64,000 nt of DNA, from assembly GCA_024235615.1 (NCBI GenBank), contig JACKMB010000002.1, positions 124,001 to 188,000 of the forward strand. Reading direction: 5' to 3'. Both the position numbers and the translations under genes were made by a program. How positions within the stretch are numbered: the first letter of the stretch is position 1; each line of letters starts with the position of its first letter. The DNA is from Thauera sp. GTDB lineage: Bacteria; Pseudomonadota; Gammaproteobacteria; Burkholderiales; Rhodocyclaceae. This document shows positions 63,091-64,000 of the stretch, in pieces. The notes below the pieces were generated by a model. It was given only the letters and a program-made list of their open reading frames with translations. It was not told the origin of the DNA and searched no databases.

Positions 63091-64000
63091 GGTTCGGTCA
63101 GGGCGCCCTTGAGCCGGTCGGTGAGCGGCTTGACGAGGTAGTTGAGCAGGGTGCGCTCGCCGGTGCGCACGAAGATCTCGGCCGGCATGCCCGGGCGGAT
63201 CTCGTACTGGCGCAGCTTGTGCATGCCCTCGGCGGTCACCTCGATCACCGCCTTGAAGTACTGGATGCCTTGTTGCGGCTCGACCAGCACGTCGGCCGAG
63301 ACCTGCAGCACGCGCCCGGCGACGTTGGGTGTGGTGGCACGGTTGAAGGCGGGGAAGAGGATGTCCACCTCCAGCCCGGCACGCACGTGGTCGATCAGGT
63401 GAGGGGGGATCTGCGCGTCGATCTTGAGCGGCTCGTCGGCGGGCACGATCTCCATCAGCGGGTTGCCGACGCCGACCACGCCGCCCACGGTATGCACCGC
63501 GAGGCCCACGACGAGGCCGTCGGCCGGGGCGGCGATCTCGGTGTTGCGCAGGTCGAACTCGAGCGCCTCGATGCGGCTCAGGAGCGCCCCGGCGTCGCGC
63601 TGGACCTCGGTGAGCTGCGACTCCACCTCCTGGCGTTGCTGGTTCTCGCGCGCGATCATGCGCGAACGGGTCTCGGCGATCTGCTGGCGGATGCGCCCGG
63701 CGTTGCCGGCGTCCTCGGCGATCGCGGCGTTGAGTGCGGCCAGGCTGCGTTCCTGTTCGGAGAGGCGGTTGCGAGGGTAGAAGCCTTCGTCGACGAGGCC
63801 GCGTTGGCGTGCGATCTCGTCGCGCAGCAGCCCGACCTGGGTGCGGCGCGCGTGCGACGACGCCTCCACCCCGCGCAATTGCGCTTCGAGGCCGCGGATG
63901 CTCTCCTCGAGGATGGCGAGTTCGCTCGCCAGTGCGCGCTGGCGGGTGACGAACAGCTCGCGCTGCAGCGCCATCGCGGCGCTGGCGCGCGGGTCGGCGT
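63087..64000 (-). CDS. HlyD-family type I secretion adaptor, 3' part (window edge)
   Basis: At least the last 304 codons of a membrane fusion protein; the N-terminal membrane anchor lies beyond base 64000. Visible are a long coiled-coil hairpin (EELEESIRGLEAQLRGVEASSH... and the returning helix AEDAGNAGRIRQQIAETRS), the lipoyl/beta-barrel region AAPADGLVVGLAVHTVGGVVGVGNPLMEIVP and the C-terminal IRPGMPAEIFVRTGERTLLNYLVKPL typical of PrtE/LapC/HlyD. The inner-membrane ABC transporter is presumably further upstream. Substrate unknown. Confidence 0.93.
   Translation of the reverse strand, partial: ADPRASAAMALQRELFVTRQRALASELAILEESIRGLEAQLRGVEASSHARRTQVGLLRDEIARQRGLVDEGFYPRNRLSEQERSLAALNAAIAEDAGNAGRIRQQIAETRSRMIARENQQRQEVESQLTEVQRDAGALLSRIEALEFDLRNTEIAAPADGLVVGLAVHTVGGVVGVGNPLMEIVPADEPLKIDAQIPPHLIDHVRAGLEVDILFPAFNRATTPNVAGRVLQVSADVLVEPQQGIQYFKAVIEVTAEGMHKLRQYEIRPGMPAEIFVRTGERTLLNYLVKPLTDRLKGALTEP

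Overview
The window is about 64 kb of very GC-rich chromosome. Gene content points to a betaproteobacterium of the Rhodocyclales (Thauera/Azoarcus-like). This is inferred from the AroA-Cmk fusion, the grpE-dnaK-dnaJ and surE-pcm-nlpD-rpoS orders and codon usage; no 16S gene is present to confirm it. Most of the window is dense housekeeping DNA with small intergenic gaps. The one clear accessory region is a type I-G (formerly I-U) CRISPR-Cas locus at about 5.1-21.2 kb.

Layout. 1-1010: cysS 3' end, a small conserved hypothetical, then two tandem copies of a REP-like palindrome. 1018-4979: grpE-dnaK-dnaJ on the minus strand, with near-consensus sigma-32 promoters before grpE and dnaK. 5096-7518: a CRISPR array of 34 repeats and 33 spacers, read on the minus strand. 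7519-21158: leader, cas2, cas4-cas1, a 246-bp gap carrying a diverged solo CRISPR repeat, a Schlafen-like (AlbA_2) ATP-binding regulator gene, csb2 (Cas5/Cas6), an IS5-family element sitting inside the 3' end of cas7, cas7, csb3 (putative Cas8), cas3, a 69-codon gene and a WYL regulator, all on the minus strand.

The plus strand then carries gyrA-serC-pheA-hisC-tyrA-aroA/cmk-rpsA-ihfB-lapA-lapB (aromatic amino acid, serine and nucleotide metabolism, ribosome and LPS control), cysM, ydbH-ynbE-ydbL (envelope lipid transport), a PolB-type exonuclease, glsB, tRNA-Val, thrS-infC-rpmI-rplT-pheS-pheT-ihfA-merR, tRNA-Pro and surE-pcm-nlpD-rpoS. A minus-strand block follows (DUF2189 protein, mltB, a TgpA-like transglutaminase, a DUF58 protein, moxR), all but the first joined by overlapping start/stop codons. 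The window ends with a histone-deacetylase-like gene, dapA-bamC, an alanine-rich lipoprotein, rlmD, tRNA-Ser, and the TolC and HlyD parts of a type I secretion system cut by the window edge.

Main discoveries. (1) The IS5-family insertion in cas7 can be resolved to the base: 1259 bp, ends reading GGCACCTC, 3-bp target duplication. Removing it restores an in-frame Cas7 of 412 residues whose stop overlaps the csb2 start. The present Cas7 has lost 35 C-terminal residues and gained 11 IS-encoded ones. (2) A diverged CRISPR repeat lies inside the cas operon between the AlbA_2 gene and cas4-cas1. It keeps the repeat's flanks, a compensatory base-pair change and an extended hairpin, and is a candidate crRNA-like regulatory element. 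(3) The AlbA_2/ATP-binding gene is translationally coupled to csb2 and may be a dedicated regulator or guard of this locus.
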